Below the pieces are notes generated by a model. The model saw only the letters and a program-made list of their open reading frames with translations. It was not told where the DNA came from and did no database searches. Below, piece after piece: positions 8,517 through 17,196 of a stretch of 47,803 bases of DNA. Each line of letters begins with the position of its first letter. The first letter of the stretch is position 1. The stretch is from contig JAUNWX010000014.1 of assembly GCA_030540075.1 (NCBI GenBank), forward strand, positions 1 to 47,803, given 5' to 3'. The translations under genes were made by a program, and so were the position numbers. This DNA is from Lachnospiraceae bacterium (GTDB lineage: Bacteria; Bacillota; Clostridia; Lachnospirales; Lachnospiraceae).

Positions 8517-9788
8517 TTAATTGAGTGCTTCGGCGGCGGACTTTCCGGCGAGGTGGCCGGTGGAGAAGGCCATCTGCATATTGAAGCCGCCGGTGTAGCC
8601 GTCGACGTCGATGACCTCGCCGGCGAAGTACAGTCCCTTCACCTTTTTCGCTTCCATCGTTTTCGGATTCAGCTCCTTCACAGAGACACCGCCCTGGGTG
8701 ACGATGGCCTCCTTGAAGCTGCCGGTGCCGCGGATCGTGAAGCTGAAATCCCGGATGAGGGCCGCGATCTTCTTCCGCGTCTCGCGGTCGACCTCGGTGA
8801 CCTTCCGGTTGATGTCGACGCCCTGGACGGCGAGTCGTGCCGTGAAGACCGGAATCAGCTGCGCCGGGAGCAGCTCGGAAAATGCATTCCGGAGCTCCTT
8901 GTTCCGATAGGTATCGAAATCCCGGAGCAGGCGACGGTCGAGCTCCGCATCCTCCAGCGCCGGCTTCAGGTCGATGTGCACGGTGAGGAGCTTCCACTTT
9001 TTATGGTCGGAAGCATTGACCAGCTTCGTGACGACAGCGGATGCCGAGATGATCACCGGACCACGCAGTCCGCTCTCCATGAACTCGAGCTCGCCGAAGT
9101 CCCGGTAGTAGCTCTTTCCATCCTCGTCCCGGATATCGATCGCGATGTTTCGGAGGCTGAGACCCTTCAAACGGTAGGCATCCGGCTCATGCACCTCGAG
9201 GGCGACGAGGGACGGATAGGTTTCCGTCACCTTGAGGCCCGCCTCCTCGGCGAAGCGGTAACCATCTCCGGTCGAACCGGTCGACGGATAGCTGCGGCCG
9301 CCGGTCGCGACGATCACCGCATCTGCCGGCTGAAAGCCACGATCCGTCACCACACCACGAACCTGTCCGTCCCGAAGCTCGATCTTCTTCACCTCCGTCT
9401 TATAGCGGATCTCGACGCCCAGCTTCTTGATATAGTGCTTCAGCGCATCCGTGATACTGTAGGCATGATCCGACACCGGGAAGACACGGTCACCACGCTC
9501 GACCTTCGTCCGGCAGCCGTGGGCCTCCAGCAGATCGATCGTATCCTGATTCGTGAAGTCATACAGCGCCGAGTACAGAAAACGCGGATTTGTCACATAC
9601 TGCGGGAAGAAATCCTCGATGGCCGCCGCATTCGTCAGATTGCCGCGCCCCTTTCCCGTGATGAAGATCTTCTTTCCGAGCTTATCATTCTTTTCTATTA
9701 AAATGACGTCGGCATCCGCCGCGCTTTCCTTCGCCGCAATCGCCGCCATCAGTCCGGCAGCCCCGCCGCCGATCACAAATATTTTCAT
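8517..9788 (-). CDS. NAD(P)/FAD-dependent oxidoreductase, HI0933/BaiN family
   Basis: Flavoprotein of the HI0933/YhiN/BaiN family. The dinucleotide-binding motif GGGAAGLMAA is at residues 8-17, then IEKNDKLGKKIFITGKGRGN, the family hallmark; a GATGGRSYP-like ATGGRSYPSTG segment lies mid-protein and the FAD-contact motif GEVIDVDGYTGGFN near the C-terminus. At 423 residues it is full length. Members reduce bile acid or other enone intermediates in a few characterised cases, but the substrate here is unknown. First gene of the group leading into cmk, 87 bases upstream of it. Confidence 0.87.
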   Translation of the reverse strand: MKIFVIGGGAAGLMAAIAAKESAADADVILIEKNDKLGKKIFITGKGRGNLTNAAAIEDFFPQYVTNPRFLYSALYDFTNQDTIDLLEAHGCRTKVERGDRVFPVSDHAYSITDALKHYIKKLGVEIRYKTEVKKIELRDGQVRGVVTDRGFQPADAVIVATGGRSYPSTGSTGDGYRFAEEAGLKVTETYPSLVALEVHEPDAYRLKGLSLRNIAIDIRDEDGKSYYRDFGELEFMESGLRGPVIISASAVVTKLVNASDHKKWKLLTVHIDLKPALEDAELDRRLLRDFDTYRNKELRNAFSELLPAQLIPVFTARLAVQGVDINRKVTEVDRETRKKIAALIRDFSFTIRGTGSFKEAIVTQGGVSVKELNPKTMEAKKVKGLYFAGEVIDVDGYTGGFNMQMAFSTGHLAGKSAAEALN

Positions 9789-9809
9789 AGTTCTATCCTC
9801 GCTCCGCGC

Positions 9810-9838
9810 ATTATAACATAAGTCCGGGCATGATAAAA
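9810..9838 (-). promoter_or_regulatory. Promoter of the flavoprotein-cmk-ispH-S1 group
   Basis: A perfect TATAAT on the minus strand (9810-9815) lies 22 bases before the ATG. The hexamer 17 bases upstream (TTTTAT, 9833-9838) is a poor -35 box and overlaps the T-tract of the preceding terminator. Confidence 0.5.
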
Positions 9839-9866
9839 GTCCCGGAGGACCACTGTCCTCCGGGAC
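9834..9866 (-). terminator. Intrinsic terminator after aspartate kinase
   Basis: A perfect 12-bp stem (9839-9850 with 9855-9866, loop of 4) followed by TTTTAT on the minus strand, 18 bases past the aspartate kinase stop. Confidence 0.93.
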
Positions 9867-9884
9867 CTTATATACTATGCAATA

Positions 9885-11204
9885 TCACTTGGCGCTCATG
9901 ACGAACATTTTATAAATAGCACGGATGGCCTTTTCGAAGTCCTCGTTCCGTACACCGATGATGATGTTGTACTCGCTGGAGCCCTGATCGATCATCTTGA
10001 TGTTGATGTACTCATGGGCGAGCGCAGAGAACACTCTGCCGGCCACACCACGGGATGACTTCATGCCACGTCCGACGACCGCGATCAGCGCGATGTCCGA
10101 CTCAAGCTCGATGAGGTCCGGGTTCACGGCACGCTGAATACCGTTCAGGATCTTCTGCTCGCAGTGCTCAAGCTCCTCCTGATGGATGACGAGGGTCATC
10201 GTATCGATACCGGACGGGATGTGCTCGAAGGAAATGTTGTTGTCCTCGAGGACGGAAAGCAGCTTCCGGGCGAAGCCGATCTCCGAGTTCATCATCGCCT
10301 TTTCGATGTTGATCGCACAGAAGTCCTTCTTACCGCTGACACCAGTGATGATGAAGCGCGGCTTCTTCAACGTATTCTGCACGATGAGCGTACCATGGTC
10401 CTCCGGACGGTTCGTGTTCTTGATCTGAATCGGGATACCCTCACGGCGTACCGGGAAGATCGCATCCTCATGAAGTACACCGGCACCCATGTAGCTCAGC
10501 TCACGAAGTTCACGGTAGGTGATGTAATCGATGACCTCCGGATTCGGCACGATGCGCGGATCTGCGACGAGGAAGCCGGATACATCCGTCCAGTTCTCGT
10601 AGAGATCCACATGCTCCGCCGCTGCAATCAGGGAGCCGGTCACATCTGAGCCGCCACGGCTGAAGGTGACGACCTCCCCCTTTTCATTGGCGCCATAGAA
10701 ACCAGGAAATACCGCATAATCGATATCCTTCAGTGCTGCGCGGATCCCCTCTTCCGTCTTCTGATAGTCACAGCTCCGGTCCTCCTTGAAGACGAAGCAG
10801 CTGGCAGAATCGATGAAGCTGAAGCCGAGGTAAGCTGCCATCAGCTTCGCATTCAGAAACTCACCGCGGGAAGCCGCGTAGTCACGGTCGGCACCCGCCT
10901 TCAGATCCTGCTCGATCCGGTCGAAGTCCGAAGCCAGACTGAACTGGAGCTCGAGTCCATCGATGATCTCCTGATAACGATCCTTGATCGTCTGGAGCGT
11001 CTCCTGGAATTTCTTCTCATCTGCAACCGCATCCTGGAGACGATAGAGAAGATCGGTTACCTTCGTATCGCCGGAAGCCCGCTTACCCGGTGCCGAAACC
11101 ACGATATAGTGTCTCGACTTATCGGAAAGAACGATGTCCTTTACTTTTCTGAACTGTTCCGCGGAGGCGCAGGAGCTTCCGCCAAATTTTGCAACCTTGA
11201 TCAT
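9885..11204 (-). CDS. Aspartate kinase
   Basis: First step of the aspartate pathway to lysine, threonine and methionine, phosphorylating L-aspartate. The 439-residue protein has the kinase motif KFGGSS at residues 6-11, SRGGSDVTGS and the ENWTDVSGF segment, followed by two ACT domains (about 300-365 and 380-439) that normally sense amino acid end products. This length fits the monofunctional YclM/LysC-III type. I chose the ATG at 11204 because GGAAGGGAG lies just upstream; a 12-codon extension has no such support. It is a single-gene unit with its own promoter and terminator; which amino acid inhibits it cannot be told from sequence. Confidence 0.94.
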   Translation of the reverse strand: MIKVAKFGGSSCASAEQFRKVKDIVLSDKSRHYIVVSAPGKRASGDTKVTDLLYRLQDAVADEKKFQETLQTIKDRYQEIIDGLELQFSLASDFDRIEQDLKAGADRDYAASRGEFLNAKLMAAYLGFSFIDSASCFVFKEDRSCDYQKTEEGIRAALKDIDYAVFPGFYGANEKGEVVTFSRGGSDVTGSLIAAAEHVDLYENWTDVSGFLVADPRIVPNPEVIDYITYRELRELSYMGAGVLHEDAIFPVRREGIPIQIKNTNRPEDHGTLIVQNTLKKPRFIITGVSGKKDFCAINIEKAMMNSEIGFARKLLSVLEDNNISFEHIPSGIDTMTLVIHQEELEHCEQKILNGIQRAVNPDLIELESDIALIAVVGRGMKSSRGVAGRVFSALAHEYINIKMIDQGSSEYNIIIGVRNEDFEKAIRAIYKMFVMSAK

Positions 11205-11238
11205 TTCGTACTCCCTTCCAAATCTGGCATATTTCCGC

Positions 11239-11267
11239 ATTATATCATCGAGGTCTTAAATGTACAA
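11239..11267 (-). promoter_or_regulatory. Promoter of aspartate kinase
   Basis: Minus strand TATAAT (11239-11244) with TTGTAC (11262-11267) 17 bases upstream. The -10 box is perfect, the -35 box weak. The leader is too short for a lysine riboswitch. Confidence 0.6.
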
Positions 11268-11295
11268 TATAATTAATAATCATACGAACCATACC

Positions 11296-11329
11296 AGGGG
11301 CGACGGAAGGCCTGCCTTCCGTCGCCCCT
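11296..11329 (-). terminator. Strong hairpin after the ABC permease gene
   Basis: A perfect 15-bp GC-rich stem (11296-11310 with 11315-11329, loop of 4) starts 10 bases after the permease stop. No T-tract follows directly, so it may protect the 3' end or act with a factor. Confidence 0.6.
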
Positions 11330-11338
11330 GCTCGATCA

Positions 11339-12682
11339 TTATTCATTTCGAATCGCCGCCAGCGGACTCAGCTTCATCGCGCGCGCCGCCGGGACATAGC
11401 CCGCGATCGTGCCGACCGCGATCGCAAAGCCGATCGCGAAGGCAGCGAGCCAGAGCGGAATACTGGACAGACTGCCCATCGAACCGGAGCCGAACATCAT
11501 GGACCCGGCATTCTTCGTAAAGAAGTTAATGATATACGAGATAAGGTAGCTGACCGTAAGTCCTGCGATGCCACCCATAAGCCCGATCATGCCGGACTCA
11601 CAGAGAAACATGTTCCGTATATCCGGCATCGCACAGCCCAGTACCTTCATCACACCGATTTCCTTCGTCCGCTCATAGATCGACATCATCATGGTATTCA
11701 TGATACCGATCGCCGCGACGAGCAGCGATACACCGCCGATACCGCCCAGCACGAGCTGCACCATATTCAGCTGCTGCTGCGCCTGCTTCAGCCACTCCAT
11801 ACTGGAGCTCACGCTGAATCCCATATCCGAAATCTGCTTCTGCACCGCGCTGACATTATCCATATCATCGACGAACACATAGACATTGTTGTAAACATAG
11901 TATGGATACGGCTTCCCGTTTTTATTCGTTCTCGGATTCGGCACCAGCGCCTTCTTGTAGATCTTCTTCAGAAAACGCTTCAGGCTGTCGATGTCGGTGT
12001 AGACATTGTACGAGCCATCCGACCAGTCCTCGGCGCCGCCCTTCATGATTCCGGCCACAGGGAAGATGTACTTCTTCTGCTTCAGCTCCTGCGTACTGCC
12101 CTCACTGCTCTGTGTTCCCTGCGAGAGGCTCGACTGCGGGAAGGTGATGAATACCGTATCCTTCTCCGGGTCGATCTCGACGTTCTCCCAGGTCTTCTGC
12201 TTATAGAAGCTGCTGTACAGGATCTGATTACCATAGAGGAGCTCCAGCGTATCCGAGTTCGCCGCCGGCAGATGTCCGCCGTCCCGAAGCTCGAGCTGCC
12301 GGAGATAGTCCTGGGTGACACCTACGATACTGAAGGAGCCGCTGATACCCTTGCACTTCGCCTCGATATACACCTCGATGGACGGGCTCACACCGGTCAC
12401 ATGGGGGATATGCTTAAAGCTCTCCACGGTCTCATCGGTCAGCATCATGGACTGGTCGCCATTCGTACCGCCGCCATAGCCACCCTCGTATACATCGATC
12501 CTGGTCAGCGAGCCCATGCTCTGATAGGACTTCAGCATCATCGCACTCATCCCGATGCCGAGACTCACCATGACCACGATGGACGCCGTACCGATGGCAA
12601 CGCCGAGGACCGTGAGTACGGTCCGCATCTTCCGTCGCTTCAGGTTGCTCGTTGCGAGCTTGATAAGATCAAATAGTCTCAT
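11339..12682 (-). CDS. ABC transporter permease, MacB/FtsX type
   Basis: Membrane subunit of a MacB-like ABC system. The 447-residue protein shows the type VII architecture: one membrane segment near residues 20-43 after a short basic cytoplasmic start (SNLKRRKMRTVLTVLGVAIG), a large extracytoplasmic domain of about 260 residues, then three membrane segments around 310-335, 362-388 and 410-435, ending in the conserved PAARAMKLSPLAAIRNE. Its start overlaps the upstream gene by 14 bases, with AAAAGGAAAA before the ATG, so translation is coupled. Systems of this type often perform mechanotransmission or export of peptides and drugs; no substrate can be named here. Confidence 0.9.
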   Translation of the reverse strand: MRLFDLIKLATSNLKRRKMRTVLTVLGVAIGTASIVVMVSLGIGMSAMMLKSYQSMGSLTRIDVYEGGYGGGTNGDQSMMLTDETVESFKHIPHVTGVSPSIEVYIEAKCKGISGSFSIVGVTQDYLRQLELRDGGHLPAANSDTLELLYGNQILYSSFYKQKTWENVEIDPEKDTVFITFPQSSLSQGTQSSEGSTQELKQKKYIFPVAGIMKGGAEDWSDGSYNVYTDIDSLKRFLKKIYKKALVPNPRTNKNGKPYPYYVYNNVYVFVDDMDNVSAVQKQISDMGFSVSSSMEWLKQAQQQLNMVQLVLGGIGGVSLLVAAIGIMNTMMMSIYERTKEIGVMKVLGCAMPDIRNMFLCESGMIGLMGGIAGLTVSYLISYIINFFTKNAGSMMFGSGSMGSLSSIPLWLAAFAIGFAIAVGTIAGYVPAARAMKLSPLAAIRNE

Positions 12683-14738
12683 CGTTTTCCTTTTCCTGCT
12701 TCTTCTTATCCTTATGCTTCTTCACGCATACCGCAGCCGCCGCCAGCAGCACGACGCCACCACCGATGATCGGAAGCTTAAAGCGCTGGAAAAATCCAGG
12801 CGTTTCCTCCGGCATCATATCCATGCCGCTCATGTCATCCATGCTCTCCATCGGCTCGTTCACCATGAGGTTCACCGACTGCTCGGAGGTATGAACCTCT
12901 CCGTTCACATCCTCGTAGCTGATGATGACCTGGATCGTGCCGTCATCCATGGTCGGGGCCGCACCGGTGATCATCGCATCCACGGAGCCGGACTCACCCG
13001 GCTTGATGTTTCCGACGTAGCTGCTGGTATCGTTGATCGAATCTGCCTTAAACTCCGCGGTCACGTTGTAAAGGATGACCTTACCGGTGTTGTTGATGTT
13101 AAACATCACGTTTGATTCACTGCCGACGTCAATGCTTTCGGGCATCACATCGTAGTTGGACACGGAAAGTCGTGCCTCCTGGTTGACCGTGATGTTCAGC
13201 GTCACCTTCTCCTCGGCATTCTTGAAATCCGGGGAGTCATACTTTTCATTGATGGTCAGCGCATAGGAACGCGGATCAACGCCCGGTTCCGCTACCATAT
13301 TCCAGGCAATCTCCTTCGTCTCACCGGCTGCGAGGCTGTTGATGACATAGGAGTTCGCGCCGTTCTCCGTCGAGAGGGCCGAGGACTCATTCACCTTTTC
13401 CGACTCGAGGGAAAGCAGGATATTGCTGGCGCTGATGCCGGTACTTGCGTTCTGCATCTGCACCACCAGCTTGAACGGCTGTCCGGCAAACACCCTCTCC
13501 GGCTCGGTATGATAGCCTGCCACGACGAGACGCGCCTTTGAGCGGTCGTTTGCATTGAAATCACGCTGACTGTCGGTTTCATCCGTGGTCGGGTTACTGA
13601 TATGAACGTAGTAGGTATACTGCTCCGTCTTCGTGATGGTCGCGTCCGGCGTCTCCTTATAGCTCACCGTGAAGCCGATGGCATGGTCACCGCTCTTCGA
13701 ATCCTTCGCGATGGCCATCGAGTACGGTGCCGAGATCGTCTGATCCGCCTCCACACGGGCGAAGCTGCGGTCATAGTTCTCCTCCGTCACACGGAACGGG
13801 AAGCTGCTGTAGTCGACCTTTCCGGCGGACGCCGTCGAAGACGCATCCCCCGAGGCTGCAGCACCATTTCCCTTATTCATCTTCACGACGACATCATAGA
13901 GCGCCCGTCCCTTCTTATTCCGAAGGTTCACGGCGAACTGTACGGTGCCCGGATAGGTGCCGCTCGGCGTCGACTGTCCCTCGCCCAGCACGAAGGCCTG
14001 ATCCTTCGTCACACTGGTCGGATTCGAGATCGTTCCGAGGTCCTGCACATAGATATTGATAAACTCGGCACGGCTGAGACTGCCGTACTGCCCCGTCGAG
14101 TTGTACGGCACATCATAGTTCATCGAGATCGGGATCGCATAGTAGCCTTCCTTGATGTCGTTCCGGATCTTGACATTGAAGGTCACCTCCTTATACTCGC
14201 CCTTCTGCAGCGAGCCGAGGTTCTTCTCCTGGTTCATCGTCGAGGTACCGATCTCGAGCGGATAGGTACCGCCGTCCACCGGATAGGTGAGTCCGAGCGA
14301 GGCATTATAGGCACGCTGCGCACCTGCCTGGTAGCCTTCATTGTACGCATCATGCTGCAGGGACTCCTGCTCGTCATCGGAGTCTCCGTCATACGGATTC
14401 GACTTGCTGGAATTCGGCACGATGCCCTTCGTATTCAGGAGATTCTGGTCCTGACTCAGGCGCACGCGCACGTTGTTGATGACGTCGCCCGTCGGATTAT
14501 AGAGGCCGTTCACGCCGTTGAAGCCCACCTTGACGGTCAGCTGAAAATCCTGTCCGATGCCCGCGACCGGTGTGTCTGCCGCGTCGTGGATGAAGGTGTT
14601 CATATTCGTATCGACGTAGGACGCCTGTGCCTCCATCGGCTGTACGAAGGTCAATGCAGGCGACATGAGCGCAAGCACCATCGCGCCGCACAGAAAGCGC
14701 CGAAGGATTCTATGCTTTTGTGTGTGAAAATGATTCAT
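12669..14738 (-). CDS. Secreted, C-terminally anchored multi-domain protein of an ABC system (COG1361/CARDB-like)
   Basis: Unusually large partner of the flanking ABC genes. The 689-residue product has a signal peptide (basic start, hydrophobic core about 15-32, likely cleavage after AQA at 37-39), then several beta-rich Ig-like/CARDB-type modules with recurrent phrases such as VGFNGVNGLYNPTGDVINNV, NIKPGESGSVDA and ASNILLSLESE. A Met/Asp/Glu-rich patch of about 25 residues precedes one membrane segment (about 652-672) and a lysine-rich cytoplasmic tail. GAGGGG precedes the ATG at 14738. The fold resembles COG1361 S-layer-like proteins; a role as extracellular adaptor of the transporter is inference from the operon. 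Confidence 0.8.
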   Translation of the reverse strand: MNHFHTQKHRILRRFLCGAMVLALMSPALTFVQPMEAQASYVDTNMNTFIHDAADTPVAGIGQDFQLTVKVGFNGVNGLYNPTGDVINNVRVRLSQDQNLLNTKGIVPNSSKSNPYDGDSDDEQESLQHDAYNEGYQAGAQRAYNASLGLTYPVDGGTYPLEIGTSTMNQEKNLGSLQKGEYKEVTFNVKIRNDIKEGYYAIPISMNYDVPYNSTGQYGSLSRAEFINIYVQDLGTISNPTSVTKDQAFVLGEGQSTPSGTYPGTVQFAVNLRNKKGRALYDVVVKMNKGNGAAASGDASSTASAGKVDYSSFPFRVTEENYDRSFARVEADQTISAPYSMAIAKDSKSGDHAIGFTVSYKETPDATITKTEQYTYYVHISNPTTDETDSQRDFNANDRSKARLVVAGYHTEPERVFAGQPFKLVVQMQNASTGISASNILLSLESEKVNESSALSTENGANSYVINSLAAGETKEIAWNMVAEPGVDPRSYALTINEKYDSPDFKNAEEKVTLNITVNQEARLSVSNYDVMPESIDVGSESNVMFNINNTGKVILYNVTAEFKADSINDTSSYVGNIKPGESGSVDAMITGAAPTMDDGTIQVIISYEDVNGEVHTSEQSVNLMVNEPMESMDDMSGMDMMPEETPGFFQRFKLPIIGGGVVLLAAAAVCVKKHKDKKKQEKENDETI

Positions 14739-14767
14739 GATTTTATACCCCTCTATATACACCGTGT

Positions 14768-15529
14768 TCAGCCGAGTGACGTCACCAGCGCGAATGGCGG
14801 ATTTCCGGTTTCTGTTTTTATTTTCTGTTCGATCGGGCTATCCGGACGGATCACGGTCTCGACGATCTTTCCATCGACGACACGCAGCTGCCGGTCCGCC
14901 CAGGAGGCAATGTGCGCATCGTGCGTGACCATGATCAGCGTGCGATCCTCCTCACGAACGATTTTGCGAAGAAGACTCAGCACATCCTCCGTGGTATGCG
15001 AATCGAGATTACCGGTCGGCTCATCGGCGAAGATGATCTTCGGATCGATGACGAGCGCCCGGGCGATCCCGACACGCTGCTGCTGACCGCCGGACATCTG
15101 GTTCGGCATATGCTCCCCCTGATCCCCGATCCCGATCAGCTTCATGTACTTCTCCGCTTCCCGGATGCGCTTCTCATAAGGCACCCCACGGAACATCAGC
15201 GGCATCGCGACATTCTCGACCGCATTCATCGAGCCGATCAGATTATAGCTCTGGAAGATGAAGCCGACATTCTGACGCCGGAAGCTGACGAGCTCCGCTT
15301 CGCTCATCTTATCGATGCGCTTCCCCGCGATCTGAATCGCACCGCGACTCGGCGCTTCCAGACCCGCCAGCATATTGAGACAGGTTGACTTACCGGAGCC
15401 GGAGGTCCCGACGATCGCGACGAACTCCCCCTGGTAGACATCAAAGGACACACCATTCAGCGCATAGACCTTATTGTCTCCGATTTTAAAAATCTTATAT
15501 AGATCCCGCACCTTGATGATCGGTTCCAC
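14768..15529 (-). CDS. ABC transporter ATP-binding protein, MacB/LolD family
   Basis: ATPase of the same ABC system as the next two genes. The 253-residue product has Walker A GTSGSGKS, the Q-loop in FIFQSYNLIGSM, signature MSGGQQQRVGIARAL, Walker B IIFADEPTGNLD and the H-loop VTHD, as in MacB/LolD proteins. I chose the GTG at 15529 because AGGAG lies seven bases upstream; longer in-frame starts (ATG at 15550) lack a site. The C-terminus carries about 30 extra residues after the usual end (VVDGKIVET). It is the first gene of the operon and has its own promoter upstream. Confidence 0.9.
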   Translation of the reverse strand: MEPIIKVRDLYKIFKIGDNKVYALNGVSFDVYQGEFVAIVGTSGSGKSTCLNMLAGLEAPSRGAIQIAGKRIDKMSEAELVSFRRQNVGFIFQSYNLIGSMNAVENVAMPLMFRGVPYEKRIREAEKYMKLIGIGDQGEHMPNQMSGGQQQRVGIARALVIDPKIIFADEPTGNLDSHTTEDVLSLLRKIVREEDRTLIMVTHDAHIASWADRQLRVVDGKIVETVIRPDSPIEQKIKTETGNPPFALVTSLG

Positions 15530-15578
15530 TGCATCTCTCCTGTACTTCATCGATAAATAAACGAGTTTCGTGGTCTTC

Positions 15579-15607
15579 ATTATATGACAGGAATAGCTCA
15601 TATACAA
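15579..15607 (-). promoter_or_regulatory. Promoter of the three-gene ABC operon
   Basis: Minus strand TATAAT (15579-15584) with TTGTAT (15602-15607) 17 bases upstream. Perfect -10 box, moderate -35 box. Predicted start near 15572, about 43 bases before the GTG. Confidence 0.65.
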
Positions 15608-15677
15608 TGAACGAATTTATGAACTCGCCGTCATAAAAATTAAGATTTACAAGCCTCCGCGGCCACTCCTCATGTAT

Positions 15678-15708
15678 ATAAAAAGACCTGTGCCATGGCA
15701 CAGGTCTT
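15678..15708 (-). terminator. Intrinsic terminator of serS
   Basis: A 12-bp stem arm (15683-15694 with 15697-15708; the whole is a near-complete palindrome) followed by TTTTTATA on the minus strand, 11 bases after the serS stop. Confidence 0.9.
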
Positions 15709-15718
15709 CGATCGATCA

Positions 15719-17038
15719 TTATGCGTTTGCCGGCTTGCCTTCGATGGAGTTCCACTTCGGGGTGAGTACCTTGGTACCACCCATGTACGGCTGAAGCACC
15801 TCAGGGATGGTGATGCTGCCATCCGCCTGAAGACGGTTCTCGAGGAACGCGATCAGCATACGAGGTGGAGCGACACAGGTGTTGTTCAGGGTGTTTGCAA
15901 GATGGATCTTTCCATCCTTGCCCTTGATACGGATGTGCAGACGTCTCGCCTGAGCATCACCGAGGTTGGAGCAGGAACCGACCTCGAAGTACTTCTTCTG
16001 ACGCGGGGACCAGGCCTCGACATCGCAGGACTTCACCTTGAGGTCTGCGAGATCACCGGAGCAGCACTCTAGGGTTCTGACCGGGATTTCCATCGAACGG
16101 AAGAAGTCAACGGTGTTCTTCCAGAGCTTCTCGTACCAGTCCATGGCCTCCTCCGGCTCACAGACGACGATCATCTCCTGCTTCTCGAACTGGTGGATAC
16201 GGTACACACCTCTCTCCTCGATACCGTGTGCACCCTTCTCCTTACGGAAGCAAGGAGAATAGGAAGTAAGGGTAAGCGGAAGGGTATCAGCCGGAAGGAT
16301 CTCATCGATGAAACGACCGATCATCGAGTGCTCGGAGGTACCGATGAGGTAGAGGTCCTCGCCCTCGATCTTGTACATCATGGCGTCCATCTCTGCGAAG
16401 GACATAACACCATCGACGACCTTGGAGCGGATCATATATGGCGGAATCACATAGGTGAAGCCACGGTTGATCATAAAATCACGCGCATAGCTGAGTACGG
16501 CAGAGTGCAGTCTCGCGATATCACCGATCAGGTAGTAGAAGCCGTTACCTGCGACACGGCCGGCTGCATCGAGATCGATGCCACCGAAGGACTCCATGAT
16601 GTCGGTATGATACGGTACTTCAAATGCCGGAACGACCGGCTCACCAAAGCGCTCGTTCTCGACGTTGTGAGAATCATCCGGACCGATCGGAACAGATGCA
16701 TCGATCATGTTCGGGATGATCATCATGCGCTTCGTTACCTCCGCCTGCAGCTTCGGCTCCTGCTCCTCGAGCTCCTTCAGACGCGCGGTGAATGCACCGA
16801 CCTCAGCCTTGACCTCTTCTGCCTCGGCCTTCTTACCCTGCGCCATCAGCGCACCGATCTGCTTCGAAACCGAATTCTTCTTCGCACGAAGCTCATCGGC
16901 CTCCTGCTGGCACTTTCTCGCCTCGAGATCATACTTGATGACCTCATCGACTAACGAAAGCTTCTCATCCTGAAACTTCTTCTTGATGTTTTCCTTGACA
17001 AGCTCCGGGTTTTCTCTGACAAATTTAATATCTAACAT
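15719..17038 (-). CDS. serS: Seryl-tRNA synthetase
   Basis: Class II synthetase charging tRNA-Ser (and tRNA-Sec where present). The 439-residue protein has the N-terminal long coiled-coil arm (about residues 30-110) that holds the tRNA long variable arm, motif 2 within FRKEKGAHGIEERGVYRIHQF and motif 3 near the C-terminus in NNTCVAPPRMLIAFLEN. I chose the ATG at 17038 because GGAGAGG lies six bases upstream. A single-gene unit with its own promoter 51 bases upstream and a strong terminator. The short leader leaves no room for a serine T-box. Confidence 0.97.
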   Translation of the reverse strand: MLDIKFVRENPELVKENIKKKFQDEKLSLVDEVIKYDLEARKCQQEADELRAKKNSVSKQIGALMAQGKKAEAEEVKAEVGAFTARLKELEEQEPKLQAEVTKRMMIIPNMIDASVPIGPDDSHNVENERFGEPVVPAFEVPYHTDIMESFGGIDLDAAGRVAGNGFYYLIGDIARLHSAVLSYARDFMINRGFTYVIPPYMIRSKVVDGVMSFAEMDAMMYKIEGEDLYLIGTSEHSMIGRFIDEILPADTLPLTLTSYSPCFRKEKGAHGIEERGVYRIHQFEKQEMIVVCEPEEAMDWYEKLWKNTVDFFRSMEIPVRTLECCSGDLADLKVKSCDVEAWSPRQKKYFEVGSCSNLGDAQARRLHIRIKGKDGKIHLANTLNNTCVAPPRMLIAFLENRLQADGSITIPEVLQPYMGGTKVLTPKWNSIEGKPANA

Positions 17039-17088
17039 AGGATCCTCTCCCCTTCTGCGAAATCTTTCTGGCGTTAAACGCACCATTT

Positions 17089-17117
17089 ACTATAGCTTGA
17101 TTTACGTCTGTTTTCAA
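17089..17117 (-). promoter_or_regulatory. Sigma-A promoter of serS
   Basis: Minus strand TTGAAA (17112-17117), 17-bp spacer, TATAGT (17089-17094). Predicted start near 17082. Confidence 0.82.
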
Positions 17118-17196
17118 GTCATTCCGTCATAGTTGGCGGTCGGGCCCCGGAGGGCTGGCAACGGAGGCACAGTCCTCCGCGGTCCCGTCCGATCCG

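Noticed and set aside
17118-17196. Terminator after the pyridoxal kinase gene
   Set aside because: Short GC-rich stems can be drawn, such as CGGAGG/CCTCCG, but none has a T-tract on the minus strand.
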